Positions 52,896-61,235 are shown, counted from the first letter of the stretch. The stretch is 64,000 nt of DNA from Saccharopolyspora thermophila (GCF_014646075.1 NZ_BMMT01000010.1:124001-188000), one strand, 5' to 3'. Notes: generated by a model from the letters alone, not told the origin. Numbers and translations: made by a program.

Positions 52896-54101
52896 TCACG
52901 TGGTGTCCGCCGTGCCTCCGCGGCGCTCGCCTGGCACCGGCTTGCGCAGCAGGACGAGGGCGGCTGGCGGGAACAGCAGAACCGACAGGAGACCCGCGCA
53001 TACCAGCGCCGCCCCAGTCACCGCAGTCATCAGGCCGAGTGCGGTGCCGATCTGCGTTGCGGCAACCAGGAACGGCAGCGACGTGGCCTGCAGCAGCCCC
53101 ACCGCGACCGAGTCCCTTGTGCCCAGCGAGCGCTGAAAAAGCAGTGCTGGAAACCCGCGCACGAGCAGCAGCGCGAGCAGGAACAGCGGGACTCGCAGCA
53201 ACGCCGGCGGCGTCGCGATCAACCCGCCGAGATCGAGCTGCACACCGCTGGCGACGAAGAACACCGGGATCAGGAACCCGTATCCGATCGCCTCCAGCTT
53301 CGTCCGGAAATGCGGATGCGTAGCCGAGTCGCGATCGACGAAGCCCACGACCGCACCGGCCAGGAACGCGCCCAGGATGCTCTCGAGACCGAATCCTTCG
53401 GCGAGCACGACGAAGGCCACGAGCAGCACGACCGCCGCACGAACCCGGATCTCCGCGGTGGTGTCCTGTAATCGCAGGAAAAGATCCCCCAAACGCATCG
53501 ACCGCCCTGCCAAGGCCACCGCGGTCCCGATGGCGGCCACGAACGCGGCGAAGACGATCAGCGATACGAGTCGTCCCCCGGTGCTGCCGCCGGACACGGA
53601 GAAAAGTAACGACAGCAGGACCACCGCGGCGAAATCAGCCACGGAGGACGCTGCGATCGTCGTTTGCCCGAGCGCGTGGTCCGCGCGCCCGGCGTCCTTG
53701 AGCACGGGAACAACCAGACCAAGCGACGTCGCGGACAACGCCACCGCGATCAGCATCGGGTCACGCACCCAGCCTGCCGCGCCGAACGAGAAGCCCGCCG
53801 CCAATCCGATCGCCAAGCTCACCACGTAGCCGATCAAGGCCACCCGCAGCAACGCCCCGCGCAGGCGCTGAGGGTCGACCTCCAGCCCCGCGAGGAACAG
53901 CAGGAACGCCAGCCCCAGCAACGCGACGACCTGCACCGCCTGATCCACGCTCACCAGACCCAGCACCGATGGCCCGACGATCACCCCGGCCACGATCTCC
54001 AGCACCACCGACGGAATCCGCAGCCGCGGTACCAGCCCGAGCAACACGGGCGCCAGCAAGGCGATGATCGTCAGCGTCAGGAGGTTCCCGAAGCTCGGCA
54101 T
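52896..54101 (-). CDS. CPA2-type cation/proton antiporter (KefB-like membrane domain)
   Basis: A 401-residue polytopic protein with about 12 TM helices. Typical features are LGLVPRLRIPSVVLEIVAGVIVGPSVLG-type helix 1-2, FLLFLAGLEVDP and the discontinuous helix SATSLGLVVPVLKDAG. There is no C-terminal RCK domain, unlike KefB/KefC. CPA2 proteins exchange Na+ or K+ for H+. It is in the same stress island as USPs and Hsp20, so pH or ion balance in dormancy is a plausible role. A small ORF precedes it by 41 bp. Confidence 0.9.
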   Translation of the reverse strand: MPSFGNLLTLTIIALLAPVLLGLVPRLRIPSVVLEIVAGVIVGPSVLGLVSVDQAVQVVALLGLAFLLFLAGLEVDPQRLRGALLRVALIGYVVSLAIGLAAGFSFGAAGWVRDPMLIAVALSATSLGLVVPVLKDAGRADHALGQTTIAASSVADFAAVVLLSLLFSVSGGSTGGRLVSLIVFAAFVAAIGTAVALAGRSMRLGDLFLRLQDTTAEIRVRAAVVLLVAFVVLAEGFGLESILGAFLAGAVVGFVDRDSATHPHFRTKLEAIGYGFLIPVFFVASGVQLDLGGLIATPPALLRVPLFLLALLLVRGFPALLFQRSLGTRDSVAVGLLQATSLPFLVAATQIGTALGLMTAVTGAALVCAGLLSVLLFPPAALVLLRKPVPGERRGGTADTT

Positions 54102-54142
54102 CGCTCACCCCCGCGCCAGCCCGGCCGCGATCAGCACGAGTG

Positions 54143-54316
54143 TCACCGGCGGGTGTTCCGCCACCAGCTCAGTCGAAAGATCGAACGGTTCTCCCTGCGA
54201 AAGAACTCGACGATCTCCTCCTGTGGCGATGGTTGTTTCGCAGCCGAACCCGACGACGGCCTGACGCCGCGATCCGTCACTTCTGGTACCGAGGAATCAC
54301 CAGGCCCGTTCGTCAT
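54143..54316 (-). CDS. Small hypothetical protein upstream of the antiporter
   Basis: A 57-residue ORF with GAGAGGGGCG seven bases before the ATG. The N-terminal half is polar and disorder-like (Gly/Ser/Pro); the C-terminal half is an amphipathic basic segment (IVEFFRRENRSIFRLSWWRN). It ends 41 bp before the antiporter ATG, so it may be co-transcribed and interact with the membrane. I do not recognise it. Confidence 0.45.
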   Translation of the reverse strand: MTNGPGDSSVPEVTDRGVRPSSGSAAKQPSPQEEIVEFFRRENRSIFRLSWWRNTRR

Positions 54317-54525
54317 GGCGCCCCTCTCTGCTGCGTCGACGGATTTCACAGCGACTCACATGCACTTGGCCCGGTTCACGTGTGGCCACGGGCTGCGGTC
54401 GACCGCCGGGGCTGATGGCGGCCGCGATCGGCCAGCACGGCTTGATGTCCACTCTGGACTGTTCAATGCTCGTGACCTTCGACGAGCGCGCAGTCGCCCG
54501 GATACTGTTCGACTCAGGCCCACAG

Positions 54526-54565
54526 CACGGTAGCTCCCGCCCTTTCGCAGGTGGGAGCTACCGTG
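54526..54565 (-). terminator. Hairpin terminator after the Trp-rich peptide gene
   Basis: A 13-bp perfect stem (54526-54538 with 54553-54565) and a 14-base loop begin 65 bp beyond the peptide stop codon on the minus strand. It separates the peptide gene from the small ORF and antiporter. Apart from this, 54317-54630 holds no gene. Confidence 0.75.
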
Positions 54566-54630
54566 GAAGAACGCTGTACTTCTGGCTGAGCACAGTGGCT
54601 GATCAGATGAGGTTTCCACCAGGAACTACG

Positions 54631-54783
54631 TCAGCAGCCCCAGCCGCCCCACCTGCCGCGACCCCAGCAGCCCCAGCGTCCCCACCAGCGCCCGAAGCGG
54701 CCCCAACGACCCCAACCATTCCAGTCATCGTCCCAGCCGCCCCAGTTGGTGCGCCGACCGCTGAAGATTGTGCTGATCTTCAT
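54631..54783 (-). CDS. Trp/Gly-rich 50-residue peptide, too short for most gene callers
   Basis: The product begins MKISTIFSGRRTNW and continues with 11 Trp, about 14 Gly and 9 Arg in 50 residues; WGR recurs, the last 17 residues include WGCWGRGRWGGWGC, and there are two Cys. GAGGGA lies 6 bases before the ATG, an 8-bp-arm palindrome is 63 bp upstream, and a 13-bp-stem terminator follows. Third positions are G/C/T as expected for coding DNA on this strand, whereas the opposite frame would need a run of rare CCA and GCA codons. No modifying enzyme, transporter or immunity gene is recognisable beside it. It could be a membrane-active peptide, a RiPP precursor or a structural peptide; the function is unknown. 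Confidence 0.7.
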   Translation of the reverse strand: MKISTIFSGRRTNWGGWDDDWNGWGRWGRFGRWWGRWGCWGRGRWGGWGC

Positions 54784-54845
54784 GGTAATCCCTCGTCATC
54801 CCAGTCGGGTGCACATGGTCCCAGTGGATCTCGGGTTCAGAAGTC

Positions 54846-54866
54846 GTGCTGTTCGAACAACAGCAC
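54846..54866 (-). promoter_or_regulatory. Operator-like palindrome upstream of the Trp-rich peptide gene
   Basis: Arms GTGCTGTT (54846-54853) and AACAGCAC (54859-54866) are perfect with a 5-base spacer. The site stands 63 bp before the peptide ATG, where it could regulate its promoter. The region from 54867 to 55271 holds no gene I can support. Confidence 0.5.
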
Positions 54867-55271
54867 CAGCGCGCTCCCGGAACACGTGCCGATGCGGCCA
54901 AAGTGGGAGCTTTCCCCCAGAGCGACCGGCGAAAAGGACTCGCTGATGGCTCTCCTGCACCGCACCCCCCACAGTAGACCCCGACACCGGCGAGACAAAG
55001 AGGACTTTCGCCCCCGCGCGGACATCCGGTGGCCACCGGTGGCCCGGAGTAATCGGCCGACCGGTGAGTTCACCAAGCTGGGGAAAGGCATTGTTGCACG
55101 CCCGGTGACGCGCGCCAGCAGATGATGCTGAAGACGGCATGGCGGCTGTCGTTTCACACCCTCCCCCGCGAACGCGCAGGCACCGGAACCGGTGCAGCTG
55201 GGCGATGCGGTGCAGGAAATCGGTTGCCCCGTCGGAGGGCGGTGCTTATCGTCGGCCAAGTGGATCAAAAA

Positions 55272-55703
55272 ATGATCATCCGAAACTACCGCACATCGGA
55301 CGAAGCGGCGGTGGTGGACCTGTGGTCGCGGGCCTCCAAGCTCGCGCATCCGTTCATCGAAGGAGAGGGCGAAGGGGAACGCGCCCGGAAGCTCCGTGAG
55401 GTGTACCTGGTCGAAGCGGACAACTGGGTCGCCGAGATCTCGGGGCGCGTCGTGGGATTGCTCGGCCTGCTCGGCTCCGAGATCGGCGGGCTTTTCGTCA
55501 CGCCGGAGGAACAGGGGCGCGGCATCGGCCGGACGCTCGTCCAGCACGCCGTGAACCTGCACGGCACGGTCACGTTGGAGGTCTACGAGGGGAACACGCG
55601 GGCCCGGCGCTTCTACGACCGCATGGGTTTCACCGAGCAGGGACGCCGAATCGATGAGGAGACCGGCCACGTCCTGATCACTCTGCGCCGCCTGGCGACC
55701 TGA
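55272..55703 (+). CDS. GNAT-family N-acetyltransferase
   Basis: A 143-residue acetyltransferase. The start is MIIRNYRTSDEAAVVDLW; the acetyl-CoA loop is VTPEEQGRGIGRTLVQHAV (motif QGRGIG); the C-terminal strand-turn is LEVYEGNTRARRFYDRMGF. The closest resemblance is to small YjaB/PhnO-type enzymes that acetylate amino groups of small molecules or proteins. A GTG at 55260 is an alternative start. Single-gene unit, facing away from the peptide gene. Confidence 0.9.
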   Translation: MIIRNYRTSDEAAVVDLWSRASKLAHPFIEGEGEGERARKLREVYLVEADNWVAEISGRVVGLLGLLGSEIGGLFVTPEEQGRGIGRTLVQHAVNLHGTVTLEVYEGNTRARRFYDRMGFTEQGRRIDEETGHVLITLRRLAT

Positions 55704-55720
55704 AAAAGATCTTGATCGGG

Positions 55721-56279
55721 ACGGCTCAGGGTTCTCCCGGTGGGCCCAGCACAGACCACGTGACACCTCCCGGTGCCGGTGATCGCACGGCCGATCCGTC
55801 CGGCGCCGCGTACACCCGGACGACGAACGCCACGTACCTGGTCAGCGCCGTCGACGTGCGAAACCCCGCGCTGTGGGGAACGATCATCGGGTTCGGCAGC
55901 TCGGTCGTCGACGGCGTCGGCAGCACCGTCTGCGGTCCCGGCTGCACCGAACTGGGCACCAACCGCCGCTGGCTGGACGACCTCGGGCGCCGTATCGCCG
56001 CCGAACTACCACCCGGCGAGCAGCTCGCAGTGGCCAACGCGGGCATCGCCTCCACCACGAGCTCCGCCGCCACGCCGTCTCCACCTACGTCAGGCGCGGC
56101 AACGACTGCGGCGGCGTCTGCTACACACGGTGATCAACTTCGACCAGGTCCTCAACGATCCGCTCATGCCGAACAGCATCCACCCGCACTACGACACCGG
56201 CGACGGCATCCACGCCAACATCACCGGCCAACAAGCCCTCGCCGACTACATCTCCCTACCCGCACGGCTCGCGCGGTAG
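55721..56279 (+). pseudogene. SGNH/GDSL hydrolase with internal deletion
   Basis: One frame encodes an N-terminal half with the nucleophile block GFGSSVVDGVGST, then CTELGTNRRWLDDLGRRIA and ELPPGEQLAVANAGIASTTS. Near 56070-56120 the frame changes. Then VINFDQVLNDPLMPN and YDTGDGIHANITGQQALADY (the DxxH block) appear in another frame. Normal enzymes have some 100 residues between these parts. The 5' end also lacks a start. The gene is dead. Confidence 0.75.
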
Positions 56280-56331
56280 CGCTCGCGGGCCGATCGAGGC
56301 CCACGCCAAGCCGATTAGACACCACGAGACG

Positions 56332-58338
56332 TCACAGCGCCTGCTCGCGACTGCCCCAATCGACACCGGTGAGAAGATCGCGGGAGTTGCCGATGACGTG
56401 GGGGGTGCGGTCGATCCAGTTTTTCCCTTCCGCAGCGATCCCCTCGAGAATGTGCAGGGTGTGCGCGAACCCTGCTGAGTCCAGGTTTATCCGGATGAAC
56501 TCCGAGGTGTCTTCGGCGGGGTCGGACGCCTCCATGTTCAGGTCGATGACTCGGATGTTCCTGGTCGGCCCGTTCATGAGGGTCAGCTCCAAGGTGTAGC
56601 TGGACCCGCCGGTGCTGGCCACGTGGACCGAAGAGACCGCGTCGAAACGGAAGTTGTTGCGTTCCTCGCCGTTACGCGAGCCGCGCTCGAAGTCGAGCTC
56701 GGTGGCGACCTCGCGAACGCCATCATGCGTGATCAAGAACAGCCGGATGTCGTATTTCGAGTATCGCCACGGACCGCCGCTCACCCGCGCTCTTTTGTAG
56801 TACCTCGCGGGCGTCTGCAGGAAGGCATGAGCGATGATGTCACGCCAGGCCAACCGGTAGTGCCGTAAGGCCACGTCGAGGATCATGGTCTTGTCGCACG
56901 TCAGCCAGGTCTCCATCTCACCCTCAGACGGGCGCGTGGAATCAAGTTTATTCTTCCAGCACAGGTATTCCGCGTGCCGCAATTCTAATTGTTCGTCATG
57001 TTCCCGGTACTCGTCGGCGAACCGCCGACGCTCGGAGGCGATCTGCAGCCATTGCATCGTGGCGAACCGCCCGCTCAGCAGAGCGACGAGCGTGGCGATC
57101 ACTGCGGCCAGGAGGTCTTCCTGCGCAGCAGCGTCGATGACCTTGACTGTTGCGGCGATCAGTGCTGCGAGCGAGAGGAAGCACCACAACTTGGTGGACG
57201 GTCGGGTCCGGTACCGCTCCCGGTACTCCAATAGCGTACCCGCCTCCCAGCGGTCTCTGACATCTCTGGCCAAGTAGCGGATCAACCAGTTGACCTGGCC
57301 GATCTTGACCCTCTCCTCCCGGTACAGCTCGACGATCTCGTCGCGCAGGGTGTTGCGGATGCCGGCTGTCTCAGCGAGCCACGCGTCACGATTCGCCCCT
57401 TTCGGAGCGTACTTGGTGAAGTAGTAGGTGAACGAGTGGTCGACTCGGTTGGCGAATCCACCCTCTGGGGCTCGGTTGATCTGGCTGTGGCCGAAGTAGT
57501 CCCGATCTTTGGCGTGCAGCCGTTCTGTTCGGTAACGCCATTCCAGCCCGTTGCGTGCGCCGACGTAGCCAGCGACAAGCGCGACAAGGTAGGCGAGGAT
57601 GGGCAGCGGGCTCGCGTGCACCACGACGAGCCAACCGAGATGCCCGACAGCCACCGCGAACAGGCAGGACCAGAGCACGGCCCGAAGCCGGTCGGCGAAA
57701 GTGGTGGCTTCTTCGGCGGGTTTCCGAGCCCGTGGACGGATCGGGTCGAGTTCGAAGTACGCCCACACCCGGTCGAGGCGGTCTGCGCTGAGTCTGGCGT
57801 CCTCAGCCGCTTGACGAGCCTCGGCCCACAGGCCGTCTTTCACGCCTCCGGTGAGGACGAGGTCGAGGTGGCGAATGATCTTATCGCGCTGACGCGATGG
57901 CAACGCGTGCAGCTTCTCGAGCGCCAGCGCTGGGTCGTCCTGGGCGCCCAGCTGGGAGTCCAGCAGCTCGCAGATTGCCTCCAGCGCGCGCTTCCACTCG
58001 TTATCGGGGTACTTGTGCAGGACGTTCGCCTGGTCTTCCAGCTGCGCACGTTCCGCAGGGGTGAGGTCGCGGTGTGAGCGTTTGCTGAGCATGGCCAGCA
58101 TCCAGTGGAACCGCACCTCGGCGTTGTCGTATTCATGGGCGATCGCTTCTGCGATGTGCTTGCGGGCCTGGGTGGGCAGGCCATCTTCCAAGAAGCGCAC
58201 GCCCAAGGCGTATTTCTGGTGCGGTGGCGCGTCCGGAAGCACTTGGTACACCGTGGAGTTGTGCACTTCTTCGGCCTGGATACCGACGGTAGCCCCGGGT
58301 CCGGCTGTGTTGGTCGTTGCAGCGTCGCGCTCGCTCAT
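56332..58338 (-). CDS. Four-TM putative effector protein of a conflict/defence-type operon
   Basis: A 668-residue protein I cannot assign to a named family. Residues 18-34 hold a GIQAEEVHNSTVYQV motif. Residues 40-200 look TPR-like helical. TM helices pair at about 219-240/245-263 and 383-402/408-425, leaving a cytosolic loop between the pairs and a soluble C-terminal domain (480-668, with beta-rich HDGVREVATELDFERG and SSVHVASTGGSSYTLEL). It is the last gene of a coupled operon with a nucleoside-phosphorylase-fold protein (4-bp overlap). Paired-TM proteins in such operons often act as membrane-disrupting effectors, like SLATT domains; that role here is inference. Confidence 0.7.
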   Translation of the reverse strand: MSERDAATTNTAGPGATVGIQAEEVHNSTVYQVLPDAPPHQKYALGVRFLEDGLPTQARKHIAEAIAHEYDNAEVRFHWMLAMLSKRSHRDLTPAERAQLEDQANVLHKYPDNEWKRALEAICELLDSQLGAQDDPALALEKLHALPSRQRDKIIRHLDLVLTGGVKDGLWAEARQAAEDARLSADRLDRVWAYFELDPIRPRARKPAEEATTFADRLRAVLWSCLFAVAVGHLGWLVVVHASPLPILAYLVALVAGYVGARNGLEWRYRTERLHAKDRDYFGHSQINRAPEGGFANRVDHSFTYYFTKYAPKGANRDAWLAETAGIRNTLRDEIVELYREERVKIGQVNWLIRYLARDVRDRWEAGTLLEYRERYRTRPSTKLWCFLSLAALIAATVKVIDAAAQEDLLAAVIATLVALLSGRFATMQWLQIASERRRFADEYREHDEQLELRHAEYLCWKNKLDSTRPSEGEMETWLTCDKTMILDVALRHYRLAWRDIIAHAFLQTPARYYKRARVSGGPWRYSKYDIRLFLITHDGVREVATELDFERGSRNGEERNNFRFDAVSSVHVASTGGSSYTLELTLMNGPTRNIRVIDLNMEASDPAEDTSEFIRINLDSAGFAHTLHILEGIAAEGKNWIDRTPHVIGNSRDLLTGVDWGSREQAL

Positions 58339-59483
58339 GACAATCCGTTCGCTGCCGCGATCAGCGTCGCGATTCTCGACGCCACGTCTGCCACATCGGC
58401 GATCAGTCCTCGTAACCGCTTGAGCGCCAGAACGAAAGTGCCCTTGCTCTCCGGAGCATCATCCTTCAGGGCCTTGCTTGCGATGTCGAGTTCGGCCTCC
58501 GCCGCCGCATAGGTGGCATCGTCAACGTTACCAGCGGTACGTTCGCGCATCAGGTGCCCGCGGATCGCGGCCAGTTCCGCCGCGAGATCAGGCGCAGCCG
58601 AAGTCGGCGATGCGACTCCCATCCACACGGTGCTACCGGTGACGGTGCCGGCTTGAATAGCGGTCTGACCGTAGTTGATGTTGCTGACAGTCCTGTCGTT
58701 ACTCGCGTCGTTGTGCTCACGCATAGCCGTGGGCTCCCGTTCCTTGATCAGTTCTTCAGCGAGCCGGACGGCAAAGGCCGCCGCGTTCGCCGCAGCACGC
58801 GGCTGCCAGGAATTATCCTGGCAGGTCGTTTTGGTCCCGTCGGCCCGATCGCTGATGCCACGCACGATGGCGACCGGCGAGCCGTTCAGGTGACCGGCCT
58901 GCGCCACGCCAGCACCCTCCATCTCGATCGCCAGCGCATCGTTGTAGTGGTTCCGGATCCAGTTCGCTTCGTACGAGATGCGGGAGTTCTGCACGATTTC
59001 GCCAGCAGCTATGGCACCAAAGTGAACTTTCGGCACACGGGTGCCGGACGGCACGCTGTGTGTCCAATCGCCGACCCGGGCAAGGTGGGAGGCGAGCTGA
59101 TGCAACTCGTGTGCCGCTTCCCAAGCCCGGGGACGTGCCTTCAGTCCGTCGTCTTCGCTGGTACCACCGTGATACGCGTAGACATGGGTGGCCACCACGA
59201 CATCACCGAGCGGAGTTGCGTCCCACAACGCACCGGCCACGCCAACGAACAGCACAGCCACTGGCGAGAACTGCTGGATCGCCCGTTCCGCCAGGACCGC
59301 TGCGGACTGGTTTCCCTTGCCGGTCAGTCCCAGCGCTACGCGGCACTCGGTGCCCTGCACCGTGCCGACCTCGAACCGCGTACCCCGCTCATGAACGTGG
59401 ATCTGCGGGTCGACCACATTACTCCGGACGGCTTCGTACTCGAGATTGAGAGCGGTGAGCATCACCACCAGGTCTCTCGTCAT
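58335..59483 (-). CDS. Nucleoside phosphorylase/MTA-SAH nucleosidase-fold protein with C-terminal signalling region
   Basis: A 382-residue protein. Residues 4-245 are a PNP_UDP_1 domain with active-site features in place: VALGLTGKGNQSAAV, VLFVGVAGAL, the ribose-binding AIEMEGAGVAQ and the catalytic-Asp loop VRGISDRADG. Residues 270-290 contain YGQTAIQAGTVTGSTVW, which resembles the motif in its TM partner. Residues 297-382 form a helical module. PNP-fold proteins in prokaryotic conflict operons are proposed to sense or cleave nucleotide signals. It is translationally coupled to both neighbours (4-bp overlaps), so the three proteins probably work as one system. Confidence 0.82.
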   Translation of the reverse strand: MTRDLVVMLTALNLEYEAVRSNVVDPQIHVHERGTRFEVGTVQGTECRVALGLTGKGNQSAAVLAERAIQQFSPVAVLFVGVAGALWDATPLGDVVVATHVYAYHGGTSEDDGLKARPRAWEAAHELHQLASHLARVGDWTHSVPSGTRVPKVHFGAIAAGEIVQNSRISYEANWIRNHYNDALAIEMEGAGVAQAGHLNGSPVAIVRGISDRADGTKTTCQDNSWQPRAAANAAAFAVRLAEELIKEREPTAMREHNDASNDRTVSNINYGQTAIQAGTVTGSTVWMGVASPTSAAPDLAAELAAIRGHLMRERTAGNVDDATYAAAEAELDIASKALKDDAPESKGTFVLALKRLRGLIADVADVASRIATLIAAANGLS

Positions 59484-60211
59484 TGATCCACCTCGTTCGT
59501 CATCGGTGTGTCAGGTCGGACCAACGGTGGGTGCAGCACCGTCCGCGGGCCGGCCCGGAACAGGCGTGCGGGCCGCCCTTTCGTCGTTCTGCGCTCCGCC
59601 CCCGCCGGAACGATGAAGCCGGGTACTCCTTGAACCTTTCGGTAGAAGTTGCGTGGATCAAGTTGGACGCCCCACACCGCCTCGTACACCTTCTGCAGCT
59701 CAGCGATCGTGAAGGTCTCAGCGCAGAACGCAGCCGCAAGCGCCGAATGCTCCAGCTTCGCCCGAGCTCGCTCCACCCCGTCGGCGACGATCTGCTGATG
59801 GTCGAAAGCCAATTTCAGACGCCCGGACAGAACTTCTTCGACCGGGGTCCAGAACGCACCTGCCGCGTCGGTACCCGCGACCGGCTCAGGAAGGCCCGGG
59901 GCGATCGCGAGATACGCCACGGAGACGACCCGGCCACGCGGATCACGACCAGGTTCCCCGTACGCGCCCAACTGCTCCAGGTGCAGACGCGACGCATCGA
60001 GGTCGGCCTCCTCCCGCAACTCGCGGTGGGCGGCAGCCAGGATGCCCTCCTCGACGTTATTGAGAAACCCCCCAGGCAAAGCTGGATCGCCCTCGTAGGG
60101 CTCGACACCCCGCTCCACGAGAAGGACGTGGAGCTTCGAAGACCGCAGCGTCAAGATGACGAGATCGACCGCGACCAAGATCTCCGGAGGCGACCAGGAT
60201 GCGTCTGGCAT
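59480..60211 (-). CDS. NUDIX domain plus winged helix protein, NrtR-like
   Basis: A 243-residue protein. Residues 10-145 are a NUDIX domain, with box GGFLNNVEEG...HRELREEADLD; the consensus Gly of EExG is Asp (EEAD), so hydrolysis may be weak or lost, as in NrtR regulators. Residues 150-225 look like the winged helix that follows in NrtR (FTIAELQKVYEAVWGVQLDP, RNFYRKVQGVPGF). NrtR proteins sense ADP-ribose-type ligands and repress NAD-related genes. First gene of the three-gene operon; a dyad overlies its upstream region, so autoregulation is likely. The ATG at 60211 starts the domain. Confidence 0.85.
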   Translation of the reverse strand: MPDASWSPPEILVAVDLVILTLRSSKLHVLLVERGVEPYEGDPALPGGFLNNVEEGILAAAHRELREEADLDASRLHLEQLGAYGEPGRDPRGRVVSVAYLAIAPGLPEPVAGTDAAGAFWTPVEEVLSGRLKLAFDHQQIVADGVERARAKLEHSALAAAFCAETFTIAELQKVYEAVWGVQLDPRNFYRKVQGVPGFIVPAGAERRTTKGRPARLFRAGPRTVLHPPLVRPDTPMTNEVDQ

Positions 60212-60220
60212 GCCCCCGAC

Positions 60221-60246
60221 TATATCCCTTCCTGTCAAATCGACAG
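60221..60246 (-). promoter_or_regulatory. Operator dyad and -10 element of the NUDIX-PNP-TM operon
   Basis: On the minus strand CTGTC-GATTT-GACAG (60232-60246) is symmetric at 12 of 15 positions, and a TATAGT -10-like hexamer lies 8 bp downstream near 60218-60223. The dyad would sit in the promoter spacer, as expected for a repressor site bound by the NrtR-like first gene product. Confidence 0.5.
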
Positions 60247-60555
60247 AAAGACACCCCTGCCACCGCCGGTTCAGGAGTTGCGTGGTCCGCTCCTGCGCAC
60301 CGTTCGACGGTGACTCAGGTCGTGGACGCAGGAGTCCGGTAAGTGCACGTCGCTCCGGCGCCGCGCGCACTGGTTGGCGAAATTCCGCCCCGTCGGGGGT
60401 CAGGGCCTTCGCAAGCTGCACTGATGCCGCTCGCGGCGGGTGCACGACGACTGTTCTGATCGATTCGCGGGCGCAGCCGCGCTGCCCCGGACCGCAGTGT
60501 GCGGTATTACTCGGCTGGGTCTCACCGGGCCATATCCAGAAAGGACGGCGTGCGC

Positions 60556-60831
60556 ATGGGCGTTGCTGACATGTCCTTCGAGCGGTATCCGGAGTCGCGC
60601 GTGCTGCGCGTGCGTGACCTCATGCGCCGGTGTTCAGCCACACACCACCCCGCCGAACGTGTCGCGCTGCTGGAGCGCATGGCCGACGAGCTCGAACGCG
60701 CGGCCCAGAACGTGCCTCCGGAGGTCGCCCGGGTCCTGCGCGGGCAGGCGGACATGGCGAGGTTCTTCGCCGAGGTGCAACGACGAGACCGTGCCCGGCG
60801 CGCCACCGGCAACGGCGCCCGCCAGCCTTGA
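60556..60831 (+). CDS. Small hypothetical helical protein
   Basis: A 91-residue protein; starts MGVADMSFERYPESRV and is helical throughout (RVRDLMRRCSATHHP, RVALLERMADELERAAQ, EVARVLRGQADMARFFAEV). AAAGGACGG lies upstream; a GTG two codons earlier is an alternative start. GC-rich third positions support coding. I do not recognise a family and it has no clear operon partner. Confidence 0.6.
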   Translation: MGVADMSFERYPESRVLRVRDLMRRCSATHHPAERVALLERMADELERAAQNVPPEVARVLRGQADMARFFAEVQRRDRARRATGNGARQP

Positions 60832-61109
60832 CGTGTCATCGGACCTGGTCGGGGACCACGCGTCAGGTTCGAACGGACGTGGGCTCAGCCGAGTAGCTGA
60901 CTGACTGGTATGAGGACCCCGGCCGCTCACCGCTGCTGCGCGTAGGGAGCGGCCCCGGGACACCTGGGCAACCGACCGCGACGGCTACCCGACCACCGAC
61001 CGAAGACGGCGCTCGCGGACTTCCCGCGACCGATCGGCGGGCACAGGGCCACGGCCCCGGCTGAACCCGCAGCACGCGCGCCGACGAATGGCTGCCGCCG
61101 CGGCGTCCA
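60832..61109. other. Gene-free stretch
   Basis: About 280 bp without an ORF carrying family features. It leads into an SDR fragment and is probably decayed sequence. Confidence 0.4.
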
Positions 61110-61235
61110 TCCCGTTTGGGCCGCGTCGGCACACCCGAGGAGATCGCACGATGGGTTCTGCTGCTTGCGGGCCCCGACGCGGCATTCATCACCGGCGAAT
61201 CGATCGTCCTCTCCGGCGGTGACGTCCTCCGCTGA
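61110..61235 (+). pseudogene. C-terminal fragment of a short-chain dehydrogenase/reductase
   Basis: About 40 residues in one frame, GRVGTPEEIARWVLLLAGPD then AAFITGESIVLSGGDVLR and a stop. This is the unmistakable C-terminal segment of classical SDRs. Nothing upstream encodes the Rossmann fold or the YxxxK site, so it is a remnant. Confidence 0.75.

Noticed and set aside
54616-55125. A Pro/Ala-rich plus-strand ORF opposite the Trp-rich peptide
   Set aside because: It would use long runs of CCA/GCA codons, unlike all neighbouring genes, and has no ribosome site; the minus frame fits much better.
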